Positions 25,343 through 33,899 of a stretch of 38,075 nucleotides of DNA are shown piece by piece (position 1 is the first letter of the stretch; each line of letters begins with the position of its first letter). The stretch is from Streptomyces himastatinicus ATCC 53653. GTDB lineage: Bacteria > Actinomycetota > Actinomycetes > Streptomycetales > Streptomycetaceae. A program made the translations under genes and the position numbers. The notes under the pieces are model-generated. The model was not told the origin of the DNA. It ran no database searches and saw only the letters and a list, made by a program, of their open reading frames with translations. The stretch spans positions 9,521,114-9,559,188 of the forward strand of contig NZ_GG657754.1 of NCBI RefSeq assembly GCF_000158915.1. Reading direction: 5' to 3'.

Positions 25343-26102
25343 ATGCGTACCGAGCTGGAGGGCGACTCCCTGCTGCGGAAGGTGCGGCTGATCCTGGGGG
25401 CCTTCGAGACCGGGGCGCCGGTGCTCGGTCTGTCGGAGCTGGCGCGGCGCACCGAGCTGGCGAAGACCACCGTTCACCGGGTGGCCACCGAGATGGTCGG
25501 CGTCGGTCTGCTGAACCGGCACGGCCGCCGCTACGAGCTGGGCTCCCTCCTCTTCGAGCTGGGCCAGCGCGCGCCCCGGACGAGAGCCATGCGGCTGATC
25601 GCGGCCCGCTACCTCGAAGACCTGGCGCTGACCACGCGGGAGACCGTGGTGCTCGCCTTTCCCCGGGAACCATGACGTGCTCTTCGTCGAGAAAGTACTT
25701 CAGCCAGCGCGGCGGCGGTGTCGCCGTCACCGAAGGTCGAAGGGCCGGGTGCCGTTCCACTGCGGGGCGTCGGGCAAGGCGCTGCTGGCCTTCGGCGCCG
25801 AGGCGCTGCGCGAGGGCGTCATGGCCGCACCGCTGCGCCGCCGCACCCCGTGGACGATCACCGATCCGGCCCGGCTGGAGGCCGAGCTGGAGCAGGTGCG
25901 TGCACAGGGCTATGCCGTCGACCGCCAGGAGCTGGTCGTGGGCTACGCGGCGGTCGCCGCGCCCGTGTTCGTCGACGGTGTCGCCGTGGCGACCCTGACC
26001 GTGGTGGGCCCGGTCGAGCGCCTGGACGTGCGCAGACTGGCTCCCGTGGTCGGGGCCGCAGGCCGCGCGCTGACCCGGGATGTCGCGCCGGTGAAGGGCT
26101 GA
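25343..26102 (+). pseudogene. IclR-family regulator, frame disrupted
   Basis: An IclR winged helix (LLRKVRLILGAFETGAPVLG, TELAKTTVHRVATEM) begins at ATG 25343. The first frame stops after AFPREP at 25675; the effector domain continues in the next frame (HDVLFVEKV, then GRVPFHCGASGKALLAFG and VDRQELVVGYAAVAAPVF) to 26102. The break fits one extra C near 25671 (GAACCATGAC for GAACATGAC). Between 25705 and 25742 a second, self-compensating shift hides the expected SAAAVSPS/KVEGR segment. A whole protein would be about 250 aa and would regulate the downstream transporter-oxygenase operon. The single-base lesions could be sequencing errors. Confidence 0.78.
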
Positions 26103-26246
26103 TTCCGGCAAGCGGCCGCGTGCGCGAACTTTTCGGTCCGGTGACCGGGCCATTGGCATTTCCTCCCTCCGAGCCTCCGCGAACAATGCGTGAACAGCCG
26201 GGCCGCGGCTGGTGATCGTAAGAGGCGGCCGATGGAGGGCCCATAC

Positions 26247-27430
26247 ATGGCAGAACCGAAAGGTGCCCCGCGCCAGGTGCGCACGGCGGCGATCGCGAGT
26301 CTGGTCGGCAGCGCCCTGGAGTGGTACGACTTCTTTCTCTACGGCACCGCCGCCGCGCTGGTGTTCAACACCCTGTTCTTCCCCACCTTCGACCCGCTGG
26401 TGGGAACGATCGCCGCCTTCGGCACCAACGCGGCGGGATTCCTCGCCAGGCCGCTCGGCGGGATCGTCTTCGGACACTTCGGTGACCGGCTCGGCCGTAA
26501 GTCGATGCTGGTCATCACCCTGATGATCATGGGGGTTTCGACCTTCCTGATCGGCCTGCTGCCGGGCTACGCCACCATCGGGGTCTGGGCCCCGGTGCTG
26601 CTGGTGGGCCTGCGGATCGTGCAGGGCATCGCCGTTGGCGGCGAGTGGGGCGGCGGTGTGCTGATCGTCAGCGAACACGCCCCGGACCACCGCCGCGGCT
26701 TCTACTCGGCCTGGAGCCAGACGGGCGTGGGGCTCGGGTTCGTCCTGTCCGCCTCGGTCTTCACCCTGGTCCAGGCCGTGACCAGCAAGGACGCGTTCCT
26801 CGCCTGGGGATGGCGCGTCCCGTTCCTGGCCGGGATCGTGCTCACCGCCGTGGGACTGGTGATCCGGATGCGGGTCATGGAGACCCCCGCGGCCCGGCAG
26901 GCGGCGCCTGCCGGGAAGAAGGCCAGGCTGCCCATCCTCGACGTCCTGCGCACCCATCCCAAGGCGGTACTGATCGCCTTCGGCGCGCGCATCGCCGAGA
27001 ACGGCGCGCTGTACGTCTTCCTCACCTTCAGCCTCTCCTACGCGGCCACGATCGGGCTGGACGGCAACCTGGTGCTGACCGCGGTCGTGGTGGGGATGCT
27101 GGCCGAATCGTTCACGATGCCGATGTGGGGAGCGCTGTCCGACCGCGTCGGACGCCGCCCGGTCTATCTGGGCGGTGCGATCGCGATGATCGTGTGGGCG
27201 TACCCGTTCTTCTTGATGTTCGACTCGCGCAACCCGGTCCTGGTGTTCGTGCCACCGCGCTGTTCGCCTGGGCGGGCGCGTCCTGGCCGATCGCCCTGTT
27301 CCTGATGGGCATGGGCGCGGTCACCGTCATCGCGGTGGCGCTGGCCCCCGAGACGGCAGCACACCCCCATCACGGAGAGGAGTCCGTTCCAGCATGTCCT
27401 CGCCCGAACATCTCGCACACGGGACGTTGA
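26247..27430 (+). pseudogene. MHS-family MFS transporter with internal deletion and frameshift
   Basis: A metabolite:H+ symporter related to ShiA/aromatic acid permeases. It carries SALEWYDFFLYGTAAALVFN, the ARPLGGIVFGHFGDRLGRK loop and GEWGGGVL. It reads intact through ten or so helices to NPVLVFV (about 27250). The sequence then jumps to ATALFAWAGASWPIALFLMG in another frame. Around 50 residues that normally carry the TRVRYSG motif and a membrane helix are missing. The start ATG 26247 has GGAGGG upstream. The trailing frame runs to 27430, over the start of the next gene at 27394. Aromatic acid uptake is the likely ancestral role, given the operon. Confidence 0.8.
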
Positions 27431-27852
27431 TCCGCTACCTGGAGCTGTGCGACGTACCCCCGCCGCCGGACGCCACCGGCAGACTGGAGGACCTGTTCAC
27501 CCCCGACGCCGTGTGGGAGGGCGTGGGCCCGCTCTACGCCGCGAAGTTCGGCCGTACGACCGGAGCGCGGGCCATCGCGGAGATGGTGGCGGCGCATCTG
27601 CCGCCGAACCCGCACTTCCGGGCGAACGTACACCTGCTCCACCCCGGTACGACGTCCGTCAAAGGTGACGAGGTCCGGGGCAGGTGGCTGATGCAGCAGC
27701 TGTCCCGGTACGCGTCCGGAGCCGCCGAACTCGTCGTGGCCAGGCTGGAGGTGGACTTCCGTATCGAGGGGGACACCGCCCGCATCCGCCACTTCCGCAC
27801 CGAGCGCGTCTTCACGACCTCCCTCCCCACGGCCGAGGCGGCGGCGCGATGA
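27394..27852 (+). CDS. SnoaL-like/NTF2-fold protein
   Basis: A 152-aa protein with the SnoaL-type arrangement: an N-terminal helix with YLELCDVPPPPDATGRLEDL, a VWEGVGPLYAAKFGRT loop, then sheet strands with RGRWLMQQ and ARLEVDFRIEGDTARIRHF. NTF2-fold proteins include isomerases, dehydratases and small oxygenase subunits. ATG 27394 has GGAGAGGA upstream; the stop overlaps the next start (ATGA). Its place at the head of the ring-hydroxylating oxygenase genes suggests an accessory enzyme acting on the substrate or product. Exact reaction unknown. Confidence 0.75.
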   Translation: MSSPEHLAHGTLIRYLELCDVPPPPDATGRLEDLFTPDAVWEGVGPLYAAKFGRTTGARAIAEMVAAHLPPNPHFRANVHLLHPGTTSVKGDEVRGRWLMQQLSRYASGAAELVVARLEVDFRIEGDTARIRHFRTERVFTTSLPTAEAAAR

Positions 27853-28157
27853 CGGCACCCGAGGGCGGCCGGACGATGCTCCTCACCTGCTACCGCGACA
27901 TCCGCCCGTACGGCTGGCCCCATGTGGACCTGTTCCTGCACGACCCGGACGGCAGGGAGCTGAACTGGGTCCACTGGGCGGCCGCCGAGGAAGGCCCCGA
28001 GGGCGCCGACGCCGCCTGCGCGGCCGTCGAACCCCGGCTGCGCAGAACCACCCCATGGCGCCACGGCATCCGGGCCGACGGCAGCGACTACTGGACCGCT
28101 CACGCCGAGTGGAACGAACAGCCGGACCGCACCGACTCACAGGAAGAGGCGGAATGA
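27849..28157 (+). CDS. Unrecognised 102-aa acidic protein of the oxygenase operon
   Basis: Not recognised. A 102-aa, acidic, soluble protein with no membrane segment or cysteine cluster; the only cysteines are in LTCYRDI and AACAAVE. It is rich in Trp, with WPHVDLFLHDPDGRELNWVH, TPWRHGIRADGSDYWTAH and AEWNEQ. It overlaps the SnoaL-like stop by 4 bp and the Rieske alpha start by 4 bp, so it is translated in strict coupling with both and is probably needed in similar amounts. A chaperone, assembly factor or small subunit of the oxygenase is an inference only. Confidence 0.7.
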   Translation: MTAPEGGRTMLLTCYRDIRPYGWPHVDLFLHDPDGRELNWVHWAAAEEGPEGADAACAAVEPRLRRTTPWRHGIRADGSDYWTAHAEWNEQPDRTDSQEEAE

Positions 28158-29449
28158 CCGCATCAACCGAACCCGCCCCCGCCGGAAGCCCTTCCGGCCC
28201 CGATATCGCCACCCTGGTCCAGGAAGACCGCGTGGACATCTCCCTGTACACCGATCCGGAGCTGTTCGAGCTGGAGATGGACCGCATCTTCAACCGCACC
28301 TGGGTGTGGGTGGCGCACGAGAGCGAGATCCCGAACGCCGGTGACTTCCGTACGTCGATGGTCGGCCGTCAGCCGGTGATCGTGACCCGCGACCGGCGTG
28401 GTGGCATCAACGTCCTGCTGAACCGCTGCCGCCATCGCGGCGCCAGCCTGTGCGAGGCGCCCCGGGGCAACGCCAACGGGTTCACCTGCCCGTACCATGC
28501 CTGGTCGTACGCGCTCGACGGAAAGCTGCGCGGCATCCCGTACCCGGACGGCTACGAGGACGTCCTGGAGAAGAAGGACTTCCCGCTGCACCGGCTGAAG
28601 GTGGACAGCTACGCGGGGATGATCTTCGCCAGCTTCAACCCGGACGTCGAACCCCTCGCCGACTTCCTGGGCCCGGCCAGGCACTGGATGGACCTGTTCA
28701 TGAAGCAGGGCGCGGGCTTCCCGGTCAAGGTGCAGGGCGAGCACAAGTTCCGGTTCAACGGCAACTGGAAGATCCAGCTGGAGAACACCACCGACGGCTA
28801 CCACTTCCCGATCGTGCACCGCTCCTGGATGTCCTCCGTGGACTCCGAGACCGCCGAGATGCTGTCGTTCATGACCGACGAGAAGGCGGTCACCCACTCC
28901 CTGGGCAATGGCCACAGCGTCATGGTCATGGTGCCGGAACACGTCGACCTCGACGAGGACGACGGCACCGAGCAGTTGCAGGGGCGCTTCGGACACATCG
29001 TCGAGGAGCTGTCCCGGGATTACGAACCGGCGCAGGTGCGGCGCATCGTGCGCTCGATGCACGGCGCCGGGTTCAACCTGAACCTGTTCCCCAATGTGGC
29101 CATGTCGATGGCGTTCTTCCGGGTGCTGCGCCCCCTCTCCGCCACCGAGACGGAGATCCGGCACATGGCGCTGGGCCTGGACGGCGGCCCGGAGATCGTC
29201 AACCGCGAACGGCTGCGGATCCACGAGCACTTCCAGGGTCCGTTCGGGTTCGGCAGCCCCGATGACTCCGAGGCATGGGACCGCGTCCAGCGCGGCGCCG
29301 CGGCCGGTCCCGGCGTGCCGATCATGGTGAACCGCGGGCTGTCCCGGGAGCAGGACGACAGCAAGGGACGCGTCGCGCACGCCACCGACGAGACCGGTAT
29401 GCGCGAGGCGTACGCGATGTGGAAGGCGATGATGACCGATGTCCGTTGA
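28154..29449 (+). CDS. Rieske aromatic-ring-hydroxylating oxygenase, large (alpha) subunit
   Basis: A 431-aa oxygenase alpha subunit. The Rieske [2Fe-2S] centre is Cys92/His94 (CRHRG) and Cys112/His115 (CPYHAW). The mononuclear iron site is His217 and His222, with bridging Asp214 (ENTTDGYHFPIVH). GRQPVIVTRD and AHESEIPN at the N-terminus resemble the benzoate/anthranilate/salicylate oxygenase group. With its beta partner and reductase it would hydroxylate an aromatic acid. No cis-diol dehydrogenase gene is present, which favours a reaction giving a stable product directly, such as anthranilate to catechol or a monohydroxylation. ATG 28154 overlaps the preceding stop. Confidence 0.9.
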   Translation: MTASTEPAPAGSPSGPDIATLVQEDRVDISLYTDPELFELEMDRIFNRTWVWVAHESEIPNAGDFRTSMVGRQPVIVTRDRRGGINVLLNRCRHRGASLCEAPRGNANGFTCPYHAWSYALDGKLRGIPYPDGYEDVLEKKDFPLHRLKVDSYAGMIFASFNPDVEPLADFLGPARHWMDLFMKQGAGFPVKVQGEHKFRFNGNWKIQLENTTDGYHFPIVHRSWMSSVDSETAEMLSFMTDEKAVTHSLGNGHSVMVMVPEHVDLDEDDGTEQLQGRFGHIVEELSRDYEPAQVRRIVRSMHGAGFNLNLFPNVAMSMAFFRVLRPLSATETEIRHMALGLDGGPEIVNRERLRIHEHFQGPFGFGSPDDSEAWDRVQRGAAAGPGVPIMVNRGLSREQDDSKGRVAHATDETGMREAYAMWKAMMTDVR

Positions 29450-29969
29450 GCCCCCCACTGCGGAAGCGCTGGTGGCACCGGAGCTGCCGCACCTCGCCGA
29501 CCCCCGGACCGCCGCGGCCGTCGAACTCGTCTGGCGCGAGGCCCATCTGCTGGACCGCAAGCAGTACCACGCGTGGGACCGGCTCTGGGCCCCCGACGGC
29601 AGGTACGTCATCCCCATCGACCCGGAGACCGAGGACTTCGAGTCCACGCTGAACATGGTCTACGACGACGACCGCATGCGCCGCATGCGGATCGAGCGGC
29701 TGACCTCCGGCCACTCGATCTCGGTCGCCGCCGCCGCGCGCACCGTGCGCACCCTGTCCCGGTTCGTGGTCCAGCACCACGACGACGCGACCCTGACGCT
29801 CAGCTCCGCACAGGTGCTGGTCGGCCACCGGCGGGAGCAGACCTTCGTGCTCGGCGCGGACGTCACCCACCGGGTCCGGCTGGACGGGCCCGAGCCGCTG
29901 ATCCAGGAGAAGGTCATCCGGCTGGTCAATTCCGAGGACGCCGTCAACGCGTCCGGCTTCCTGCTGTAG
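29439..29969 (+). CDS. Ring-hydroxylating oxygenase, small (beta) subunit
   Basis: A 176-aa beta subunit of the SnoaL/NTF2 fold that packs against the alpha subunit in an alpha3beta3 enzyme. Family features are VELVWREAHLLDRKQYHAWD at about residues 29-48, WAPDGRYVIPI, and the central basic stretch RMRRMRIERLTSG. ATG 29439 lies inside the alpha gene (11-bp overlap), so the two subunits are translationally coupled. Length is normal for the benzoate/anthranilate group (about 160-180 aa). Confidence 0.9.
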   Translation: MSVEPPTAEALVAPELPHLADPRTAAAVELVWREAHLLDRKQYHAWDRLWAPDGRYVIPIDPETEDFESTLNMVYDDDRMRRMRIERLTSGHSISVAAAARTVRTLSRFVVQHHDDATLTLSSAQVLVGHRREQTFVLGADVTHRVRLDGPEPLIQEKVIRLVNSEDAVNASGFLL

Positions 29970-29981
29970 GTGAGGCACACG

Positions 29982-30929
29982 ATGATCAGGGCCACGGTCA
30001 GCGAGATCACGGCCGAGACCGGCGCGGTGAAGTGTTTCCGGCTGCGGCGCAGCGACGGACTCCCGTTCGCCCCGTACGAGGCGGGGGCGCACGTGGACGT
30101 CCTGGGCCCGAGCGGCATCACCCGGCAGTACTCGCTGTGCGGGCCGCCCGACGACGGCGGCGCCTATGTGATCGCCGTCAAGCGGGAGGAGTGCTCCCGG
30201 GGCGGGTCCTCGGCGCTCCACGACCAGGTCGTGGCCGGTGACGAACTCGTCGTCAGCGAACCCCGGAACCTCTTCCGGATCGAGCCCGGGGCGGCCCGCC
30301 ATGTGCTGGTCGCGGCCGGTATCGGGATCACACCGCTGCTCAGCATGGCGTACCAACTCCGCCGTACTGGCGCGCCGTTCCGGCTGCACTACTTCGCCTC
30401 CGGCCGGGAGGGGGCGGCGTTCGTCCCGCTCCTGGAGAGTGCCGAGTTCGCCGCCGACGTGGAGTTCCACTTCGGGCTCGGCCGGGACGCACAGCCCGGG
30501 CTGCTGGCGCGGGCGCTGGCGGATGCCTCCCCCGCGACCCATGTCTACACCTGCGGCCCCAAGGAGTTCATGCAGCGTGTGGTGGAGGTGGCGACCCGCT
30601 CGCTGCCCGAAACCCACGTCCACGTCGAACACTTCCAGCCCCTGGAACCGGCGGCCGAGGCCGGGGACGCGTTCGACGTGGAACTGGACACCGGCGAGGT
30701 GTTCACCGTTCCGCCCGGGCGGAGCATCGTCGACGTGCTGGTGGAGGGCGGCATCGAGGTCGACACGTCCTGCCGTGAGGGCATCTGCGGCACCTGTGTG
30801 CTCCCGGTGCTCGACGGCGTACCGGACCACCGCGACAACTGCCTGACCCGGAAGGAGAAGGAGGCCGGCGACCAGATCGCCACCTGTGTGTCCCGGGCCC
30901 GGACCGCCCGCCTCGTACTGGAGCTGTAA
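29982..30929 (+). CDS. Oxygenase reductase, phthalate-dioxygenase-reductase type (flavin plus C-terminal 2Fe-2S)
   Basis: A 315-aa electron-transfer protein that passes electrons from NAD(P)H to the oxygenase without a separate ferredoxin. The flavin-binding RQYSLCGPP is at residues 48-56, the nucleotide-binding AAGIGITPL at 111-119 and YTCGPKEFM at 189-197. The plant-type [2Fe-2S] domain has Cys264, Cys269, Cys272 and, 30 residues on, Cys302 (the C-x4-C-x2-C-x29-C pattern). The domain order flavin-NAD-FeS is that of class IA reductases such as VanB. ATG 29982 is preferred to GTG 29970, with AGGTGAGG upstream. Confidence 0.9.
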   Translation: MIRATVSEITAETGAVKCFRLRRSDGLPFAPYEAGAHVDVLGPSGITRQYSLCGPPDDGGAYVIAVKREECSRGGSSALHDQVVAGDELVVSEPRNLFRIEPGAARHVLVAAGIGITPLLSMAYQLRRTGAPFRLHYFASGREGAAFVPLLESAEFAADVEFHFGLGRDAQPGLLARALADASPATHVYTCGPKEFMQRVVEVATRSLPETHVHVEHFQPLEPAAEAGDAFDVELDTGEVFTVPPGRSIVDVLVEGGIEVDTSCREGICGTCVLPVLDGVPDHRDNCLTRKEKEAGDQIATCVSRARTARLVLEL

Positions 30930-30952
30930 CCCGCTGGGAGGGAAGAACACCG

Positions 30953-32266
30953 ATGCCGCAAGCACGGTACGAAACGACGGCTCTGTCCGCCCTGGTCGCG
31001 CAGGTGGCCGAGGGCGGGCTGAGCGCGGGCGAGGCGGTGGGCGGCGCTCTGGAACGCCTCGACGCCGCGGAGCCCGACATCCGGGCGTGGGTACGGGCGG
31101 ACCGGGACGGGGCTCTGGACGCCGCCCGGCGGCTCGACACGGCGCCGTCGGGCGGACAGGTGGGCGGGCTCCTGCGCGGAGTCCCGTTCGGGGTCAAGGA
31201 CATCATCGACGTCCGCGGACTGCCGACCGAATGCGGCTCACCCCTGCGGCAGGGCCGGGTGGCCGCCTCCGACGCCCCGCTGGTCGCCCGGCTCCGGCAA
31301 CTCGGCGCGATTCCCCTGGGCAAGACGGTCACCACCGAGTTCGCCTACTTCGCCCCCGGCCCCACCCGTAATCCGCACCACCTCGCGCATACGCCCGGCG
31401 GCTCCTCCAGCGGTTCCGCGGCCGCCGTGGCGGCGGGCGTGGTGCCCCTCGCGCTCGGCAGCCAGACCGCCGGTTCGCTGACCCGGCCCGCCGCGTACTG
31501 CGGTGTCGCGGGCTTCGTGGCACCGGTCGGCGGACCGCTCGACACGACGGGGTTCGCGGGCCTGTCCCACAGCCTCGACGCGGTCGGGCTGCTCACCCCG
31601 ACCGTCGCCGATCTGCGCCTCGCGTATCTGGCCCTGACCGGTGCGGACCGGCTTCCCGGCCCGCCCGAACCCCCCGCGCGCCCGCGGCTCGCGGTGTGGC
31701 CGGGCGCCGAACTGGCCGAGGTGACGGACACCATGCGAGCGGCCCTGAAGCACACGGCCGACCGGGCGGTGGCGGACGGCGCGGTGCTCGTGGACGTCGA
31801 CTGGGCCGCGCGGACACCCCGGCTCGCCGAGGCCCACGCCACGGTCATGGCCTACGAGGCCGCCCGCGCCCTGGCCGCCGAAGCCACCCAGCCGGAGCGG
31901 CTGAGCGCGCCCCTGAACGAACTCCTCGCGCGGGGCCGCGCCACCACCGCCGCGGACTACCGCCACGCGCTGGCCGTCGCGGAGCGCGGGCGCACCGAGA
32001 TGCTGGCGCTGCTCGGCGATGTGGACGCCGTACTCGGCCCTGCCGCCCCCGGCCCCGCCCCCGAGGGGCTCACGGCCACCGGCTCGCCGGTCCTGAGCCG
32101 CCCGTGGCAGCTCCTGGGCCTGCCCACCGTGACCGTGCCGGGCCACCGGGACGGCCGGGGCATGCCCCTGGGACTCCAGCTCATCGGCCACCCGGACCGG
32201 CTGGAGCGGCTCTTCGCCCTCGGCCACGCCATCGAAGAGGCCATCGGCGCTACGGGGCCGGTTTGA
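30953..32266 (+). CDS. Amidase-signature family amidase
   Basis: A 437-aa amidohydrolase. The Ser-cisSer-Lys triad is visible: Lys82 (GVKDIID), cis-Ser151 in TPGGSSSG, and nucleophile Ser175 in GSQTAGS, 24 residues apart as in the family. It hydrolyses an amide to a carboxylate and ammonia. It follows the reductase by 23 bp with GGGAGGGA upstream and is the last gene of the operon. Its presence suggests the operon begins from an aryl amide, the freed acid then being hydroxylated. Glutamyl-tRNA amidotransferase (GatA) is unlikely, given the length and absence of gatB/gatC. Its stop overlaps the convergent Lrp gene by 17 bp. Confidence 0.88.
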   Translation: MPQARYETTALSALVAQVAEGGLSAGEAVGGALERLDAAEPDIRAWVRADRDGALDAARRLDTAPSGGQVGGLLRGVPFGVKDIIDVRGLPTECGSPLRQGRVAASDAPLVARLRQLGAIPLGKTVTTEFAYFAPGPTRNPHHLAHTPGGSSSGSAAAVAAGVVPLALGSQTAGSLTRPAAYCGVAGFVAPVGGPLDTTGFAGLSHSLDAVGLLTPTVADLRLAYLALTGADRLPGPPEPPARPRLAVWPGAELAEVTDTMRAALKHTADRAVADGAVLVDVDWAARTPRLAEAHATVMAYEAARALAAEATQPERLSAPLNELLARGRATTAADYRHALAVAERGRTEMLALLGDVDAVLGPAAPGPAPEGLTATGSPVLSRPWQLLGLPTVTVPGHRDGRGMPLGLQLIGHPDRLERLFALGHAIEEAIGATGPV

Positions 32267-32690
32267 TGGTCTTCATCGTGAAGTGGGACGTCACGTTCTT
32301 GACCCGCGGGATCGTCATGACGTGCTGGCTGAGGAACGCCTCGTAGGCGGTCAGGTCGGCCACGGCCACGCGCACGAAGAAGTCGGGGGTGCTGAACAGC
32401 CGGCGCAGTTCGACGACCTCCTCGGCCTGGGTGAGCGTCCGCTCGAAGTGTCCGGTGGTCTCCGCGTCCTGGGAGTCGAGGCTGACGTCGAGCAGCACCT
32501 CGAAGGCGCGCCCCACGGCCACGGGATCGATGACGGCCCGGTAGCCGCAGATGACCCCGTCGGCCTCCAGCCGCTGCACCCGCCGCAGACACGGCCCGGT
32601 GGTGAGCCCGACCCGGCGGGCCAGCTCGACGTTGGTCAGCCGCCCGTCACGCTCCAGCTCGGCGATGATTGCTCGGTCCATGGCGTCCAT
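32250..32690 (-). CDS. Lrp/AsnC-family regulator, divergent from azlCD
   Basis: A 146-aa feast/famine regulator: helix-turn-helix at about residues 5-50 (MDRAIIAELERDGRLTNVEL, then LTTGPCLRRVQRLEADGVI) and the RAM ligand domain at about 60-140 (DFFVRVAVADLTAYEAFL). ATG 32690 is the first start; ATG 32681 is also possible. It is divergent from azlC across a dyad at 32700-32728. By analogy with Bacillus AzlB it probably represses azlCD until a branched-chain or other amino acid binds. Its 3' end overlaps the amidase gene by 17 bp. Confidence 0.9.
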   Translation of the reverse strand: MDAMDRAIIAELERDGRLTNVELARRVGLTTGPCLRRVQRLEADGVICGYRAVIDPVAVGRAFEVLLDVSLDSQDAETTGHFERTLTQAEEVVELRRLFSTPDFFVRVAVADLTAYEAFLSQHVMTIPRVKNVTSHFTMKTIKPAP

Positions 32691-32699
32691 AGCATAAAG

Positions 32700-32728
32700 A
32701 TTGCACGATCAGGGGCGTGTCCTGCAAT
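32700..32728. promoter_or_regulatory. Dyad between lrp and azlC
   Basis: ATTGCA-N17-TGCAAT, perfect 6-bp arms, beginning 10 bp from the Lrp start and ending 12 bp before the first possible azlC ATG. Position and AT-rich arms suit an Lrp/AsnC site controlling both divergent genes. Confidence 0.5.
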
Positions 32729-32740
32729 ATTCGCAACCAC

Positions 32741-33562
32741 ATGGCGCGCGTTCCGCGAGACGATGAGCAGGTGCGACACGACGTTCCCACCCAGATGGCA
32801 GCGCCGGATCCCCTGCCGGATCCGGCCTCTGCCCCCGCCCCCGCCCTTGCCACCAGGAAGCAACGCATCGCCGCGGGGGTGCGTGATTCCTTCTCGGCCG
32901 GGCTCGGGATCTTCCCGCTGGGCATCGCTCTCGGCCTGCTGGTCATCCAGGCCGGGCTGCCGTGGTGGCTGGCCCCCGCGCTGTCCCTGTCCGCGTTCGC
33001 CGGGTCCCTGGAACTGCTGCTGGTGGGCATGGTGGCCGCCGTCACGCCGCTGGCCTCCATCGCGCTGACCGTCCTGGTGGTCAACTTCCGGCATGTGTTC
33101 TACGCGTTCTCGTTCCCCCTCCACCTGGTCAGGAACCCGTTCGCGAAGGCGTACGCCGTCTACGCGATGATCGACGAGGCGTACGCCGTCAACGCCTCCC
33201 TGCCCGAGGCGGAACGCTCCGCACCTCGCATGCTGGCGATGCAGATCGCCTGCGAGGTCTACTGGGTCGGCGGCGGGCTGATCGGTGTCGCCCTGGGGGC
33301 GGCGCTGCCCGGGCCGATCAAGGGCCTGGAGTTCGCGCTGTGCGCCCTGTTCACCGTGCTCACCCTGGACGCGTTCCGCTCACGCCATGAGGTGCACTCC
33401 GTGCTGCTGGCCGGGGCCAGTGTCACGGTCGCGCTCGTCCTCACCCCGGGCGTCGCCCTGTTCACCGCGCTGCTGCTGTTCGTCGCCCTGCTGCTGGCCC
33501 GCCACGCGTTCACCACCCGCCGCCCCGCCTGCCGTGCCGCCGAGGAGGCCGTCGATGCCTAG
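32741..33562 (+). CDS. azlC: AzlC-type branched-chain amino-acid exporter, large subunit
   Basis: A 273-aa membrane protein (from ATG 32741) with about 7-8 hydrophobic segments. Family motifs are GLGIFPLGIALGLLVIQAGL, SAFAGSLELLL and VNFRHVFYAFSFPLHL. With AzlD it forms a two-component exporter of branched-chain amino acids and analogues. The start is uncertain: GTG 32771 or ATG 32795 would still leave the first helix, and none has a strong ribosome-binding site; GTG 32717 lies inside the operator and is unlikely. It overlaps azlD by 8 bp. Confidence 0.88.
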   Translation: MARVPRDDEQVRHDVPTQMAAPDPLPDPASAPAPALATRKQRIAAGVRDSFSAGLGIFPLGIALGLLVIQAGLPWWLAPALSLSAFAGSLELLLVGMVAAVTPLASIALTVLVVNFRHVFYAFSFPLHLVRNPFAKAYAVYAMIDEAYAVNASLPEAERSAPRMLAMQIACEVYWVGGGLIGVALGAALPGPIKGLEFALCALFTVLTLDAFRSRHEVHSVLLAGASVTVALVLTPGVALFTALLLFVALLLARHAFTTRRPACRAAEEAVDA

Positions 33563-33881
33563 CACGTCGTACCTGGTCGCCGTCCTCACGATCGTCTTCA
33601 CGATCACCCTCGCGCTGCGGGCCGTGCCCTTCGCGGTGCTGCGCACCCTGCGCACCTCGCCGATCGTGCGGCAGCTGTCGGCGTGGATGCCGGTGGGCAT
33701 CCTCGCGATCCTCGCGGTGACCGCCCTGCACGGCAGCGTCGCCGCCGAACCGCACACGACGTCGTACGCGCTGCTCGCCGTGGCCGTCACCGTGGGCGTC
33801 CACCTCGCCTGCGGCCGCCGCACGATCCTGAGCGTCGGCATCGGCACCGCCGTCTACGTGGCCCTCGTCAACGCCCTCTGA
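33555..33881 (+). CDS. azlD: AzlD-type branched-chain amino-acid exporter, small subunit
   Basis: A 108-aa membrane protein with four hydrophobic helices, the small partner of AzlC. Motifs: LALRAVPFAVLRTLRTSP, LSAWMPVGILAILAVTAL and a terminal GIGTAVYVALVNAL. ATG 33555 lies within the end of azlC (8-bp overlap), with GAGGAGG just upstream, so the two are co-translated. The intact exporter pair contrasts with the broken genes on either side. Confidence 0.9.
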   Translation: MPSTSYLVAVLTIVFTITLALRAVPFAVLRTLRTSPIVRQLSAWMPVGILAILAVTALHGSVAAEPHTTSYALLAVAVTVGVHLACGRRTILSVGIGTAVYVALVNAL

Positions 33882-33899
33882 TCCGCGAGGCGTTGCTGC

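Noticed and set aside
28163..30965. Long minus-strand frames (28163-29656 and 29322-30965) opposite the oxygenase genes
   Set aside because: No recognisable motifs; the plus-strand genes have all catalytic ligands.
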